Source: Pseudomonadota bacterium
GTDB lineage: Bacteria > Pseudomonadota > Gammaproteobacteria > Burkholderiales > Rhodocyclaceae
NCBI GenBank assembly: GCA_018262285.1
Contig: JAGTRX010000008.1
Span: 1-62,078, forward strand
Reading direction: 5' to 3'
Length of the DNA: 62,078 nt
Shown: piece after piece, positions 60,688 to 62,078 of the stretch
Layout: each line of letters opens with the position of its first letter
Position numbering within the stretch: the first letter of the stretch is position 1
The notes under the pieces: model-generated
What the model was told of the DNA's origin: nothing
The model's input: only the letters and a program-made list of their open reading frames with translations
Databases searched by the model: none
Made by a program: the position numbers and the translations under genes

Positions 60688-61442
60688 TTTTTTCTCCTGT
60701 TGTGTTACGCGGCCACCTAGGCTCCTTCTTTTGCGCTGTCGCTGATTACATTGCGCTAAGCAATGTAAAAGTCGAGATTCTCCTCCTGAATGGAAACAAT
60801 TGTAAACAGCAGCGAGCGGAACAAAAAGGATTCGTGAATCCGAACGATAGGGCAATCTGCGCGCGCATCGAAATAATGTCCGCATCGAACAGATTTTGGG
60901 CGATGGCATACTGCGTGACACTCGATAGATGACGACGATGACATGCCACCGTGCACCATCAGGGTCGCTCTCGACAACCATGCCGATGGCCGCCTCAATG
61001 TTGTGGGCAGCCGTACCGCCCAGCCGGCATTGGTGAGCAAATTTTTCGATCTGACTGTCGGACAGTACATGCTCAAAAATACAAATTTGGTAAATACGGA
61101 ATAGAGTAGTTGTTGAATACAATAATTCATTCGCATGGCCACCAAACAAAGCGGTCATTCAGGCAAAGTACCGTACCAACGTCAGCAGTCTGCGCAACAC
61201 CAGCCAGTTATGTGATGTTTCAATATAGGCAGGAAAGCCGTTTTAAGTGAATAGCGCTTCCGGCTGGTTTCAGAGAGGAGCAGCCGCTTAAATGGTTGCT
61301 TGTAGAGCGAGTTCAGCGGCGGCTAATGGCCGAACTGAGACGGATCGACTCAATCTTAATTTCGTTGTCGCGCCGCACAACAAATCTCAGCCGCAGATTA
61401 CGGGCACTTGTAATCTGCTTGCGTCGCTTTGGTTCAGTTCCC
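60688..61442. other. long region without a supported gene; possible upstream regulatory region of the sigma gene
   Basis: A 755-base stretch of mixed composition. A minus-strand frame covers 60690-61158 and looks partly natural around SDSQIEKFAHQCRLGGTAAH, but it lacks a ribosome-binding site and family match and may be a decayed gene. A perfect palindrome at 60746-60768 lies about 60-80 bases before the sigma start. I see no HrpL-type box here. Plus-strand frames at 61292-61507 are short and unsupported. Confidence 0.4.
60746..60768. promoter_or_regulatory. perfect 9-bp inverted repeat upstream of the sigma gene
   Basis: TTACATTGC and GCAATGTAA are perfectly complementary with a five-base spacer. 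The position, 59 to 81 bases before the TTG start of the HrpL-like gene, suits an operator for a dimeric regulator. A hairpin terminator for something upstream is the alternative. Confidence 0.45.
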
Positions 61443-62078
61443 TCAATCGTCACCCATTTCAGCCAGTGGCGCATCGCTCAGATTTGCCTTTTGTAGCCAG
61501 AGCATGATTCCGGCCCAGACGAGGGCGAGGAACATCACTGCCCGGCCAAGCCAATCAAAGAAGCTGCCGATCATCCTCGCTTGGTTAATCAGGCCGAGCT
61601 GGCCAAAAATGTTCATCCAGTCGTGACTATCACTTTCGGCGCCGGTTTTGCCACCGAGTAGCATGATTTTGGGGTCGTAGGCGTCGTACATGTATACCGC
61701 CATATCAATAATCGAGAAACCGAGCAGCCAGAGGAATAGCGCGGCGCCAAAGGGATCGCGGCGTTTGTAGAGTAGTGCTACACCAAGCACGATAGGCATG
61801 AGGTGCTGCGCCAGTGTACCGCCCAGGATCATGATGAACTCGCCGAACCAGCGAAAAATGGCGTAGTGGCCGGCTTCGTGGAATGGCAGGAGAATGGTGT
61901 GCAGGAAAACACTGCCGGCCTCACCGGCCGGAATCTTGGCCTGGTGCCAGATGAAAATGGTCCACACCGAAAAAACGGTGAAGGTGACGCAGCGCCCAAT
62001 CCAGTTGATTTTCGCCACTTGCCGGGGAACATGAAACAGCCAGATCGCCAGAAAACTCGTCTTTTCGGAAGACTCCAA
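61443..62078 (-). CDS. multi-pass membrane protein with an HEAGH motif, 5' end cut by the window edge
   Basis: At least 211 residues, open to the edge at 62078; the true start is unknown (a TTG at the edge may be internal). Four to five membrane helices are visible. Residues near 67-72 read FHEAGHYAIF, an HExxH-like site in a membrane setting, as in site-2-type or other membrane metalloproteases, but also common in uncharacterised membrane proteins. The C-terminus is soluble. Function is unknown; it is not obviously tied to the T3SS. Confidence 0.6.
   Translation of the reverse strand: MESSEKTSFLAIWLFHVPRQVAKINWIGRCVTFTVFSVWTIFIWHQAKIPAGEAGSVFLHTILLPFHEAGHYAIFRWFGEFIMILGGTLAQHLMPIVLGVALLYKRRDPFGAALFLWLLGFSIIDMAVYMYDAYDPKIMLLGGKTGAESDSHDWMNIFGQLGLINQARMIGSFFDWLGRAVMFLALVWAGIMLWLQKANLSDAPLAEMGDD

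Noticed and set aside
60770..60960. Possible sigma-54 promoter before the HrpL-like gene, as in Pseudomonas
   Set aside because: The best site on the minus strand departs from the GG-N10-GC core; no convincing match.
61292..61507. Two overlapping plus-strand frames upstream of the edge gene
   Set aside because: Short, Arg/Ser-rich, no ribosome-binding site, and one runs into the 3' end of the membrane-protein gene.
1..62078. tRNA, rRNA, CRISPR array or integrase marking a genomic island
   Set aside because: None was recognised on either strand; island status therefore rests only on the decayed elements near 7.4-11.4 kb.

Overview
The window looks like the chromosome of a GC-rich betaproteobacterium, probably of the Rhodocyclales (Dechloromonas/Azonexus type). 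The evidence is codon use, the housekeeping genes slmA, uvrD and ycaO, and c-di-GMP/hybrid-kinase signalling genes; this placement is inference. Its dominant content, about 12 kb to 60.7 kb, is a complete Ysc-family type III secretion system (T3SS) with its chaperones, candidate effectors and regulators. I saw no tRNA, rRNA, CRISPR array or integrase.

Layout. 1-7.2 kb holds a gene fragment at the edge, a cysteine-rich lipoprotein, slmA, an ECF sigma factor with a membrane partner, a small unknown gene, uvrD and ycaO. 7.4-8.1 kb is a decayed IS1182-type element with both terminal inverted repeats. 8.4-11.1 kb is an amino-acid ABC transporter whose binding protein is circularly permuted and whose ATPase carries an extra HATPase-like domain. 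11.2-11.4 kb is a decayed gene. 11.4-22.3 kb is the first effector region: a Ser/Thr kinase effector (minus strand) with a chaperone, a HESTH-motif candidate protease with a chaperone, a lipid-kinase-like candidate effector with two chaperones, then a PP2C phosphatase, an RsbW-like kinase and another chaperone. 22.3-29.5 kb holds a small box-preceded gene, the needle operon sctD-yscE-like-sctF, a STAS protein, and the export-gate operon sctW-sycN-sctX-sctY-sctV. 29.8-32.0 kb is a chaperone/effector pair. 32.3-36.4 kb is an HD-GYP response regulator and a hybrid histidine kinase. 36.4-43.2 kb is a minus-strand effector operon (a two-module effector, a 1162-residue coiled-coil protein, a one-module paralogue broken by an amber codon, their chaperones and a 13-codon chaperone relic). 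43.6-48.8 kb is the translocon operon lcrG-sctA1-sctA2-lcrH1-sctE-sctB-lcrH2-TPR. 48.8-60.1 kb is sctI-J-K-L-N-O-P-Q-R-S-T-U-yscB-like-sctC, ending against a HrpL/BtrS-like ECF sigma gene. The right edge holds a partial membrane protein.

How it works together. Six near-identical promoter boxes of the form GGAACY-N14-GTTACYHA stand upstream of T3SS transcription units on both strands, with exactly 14 bases between the two blocks each time. They resemble the HrpL box (GGAACC...CCAC), and the ECF factor at 60109-60687 is the obvious candidate to read them. The phosphatase, RsbW-like kinase and STAS protein form a partner-switching set comparable to Bordetella BtrU/BtrW/BtrV, again beside an HrpL-type sigma factor (BtrS in Bordetella). 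The likely picture is a sigma-driven regulon whose activity is gated by partner switching, with about ten small acidic class-I chaperones serving several previously unnamed effectors.
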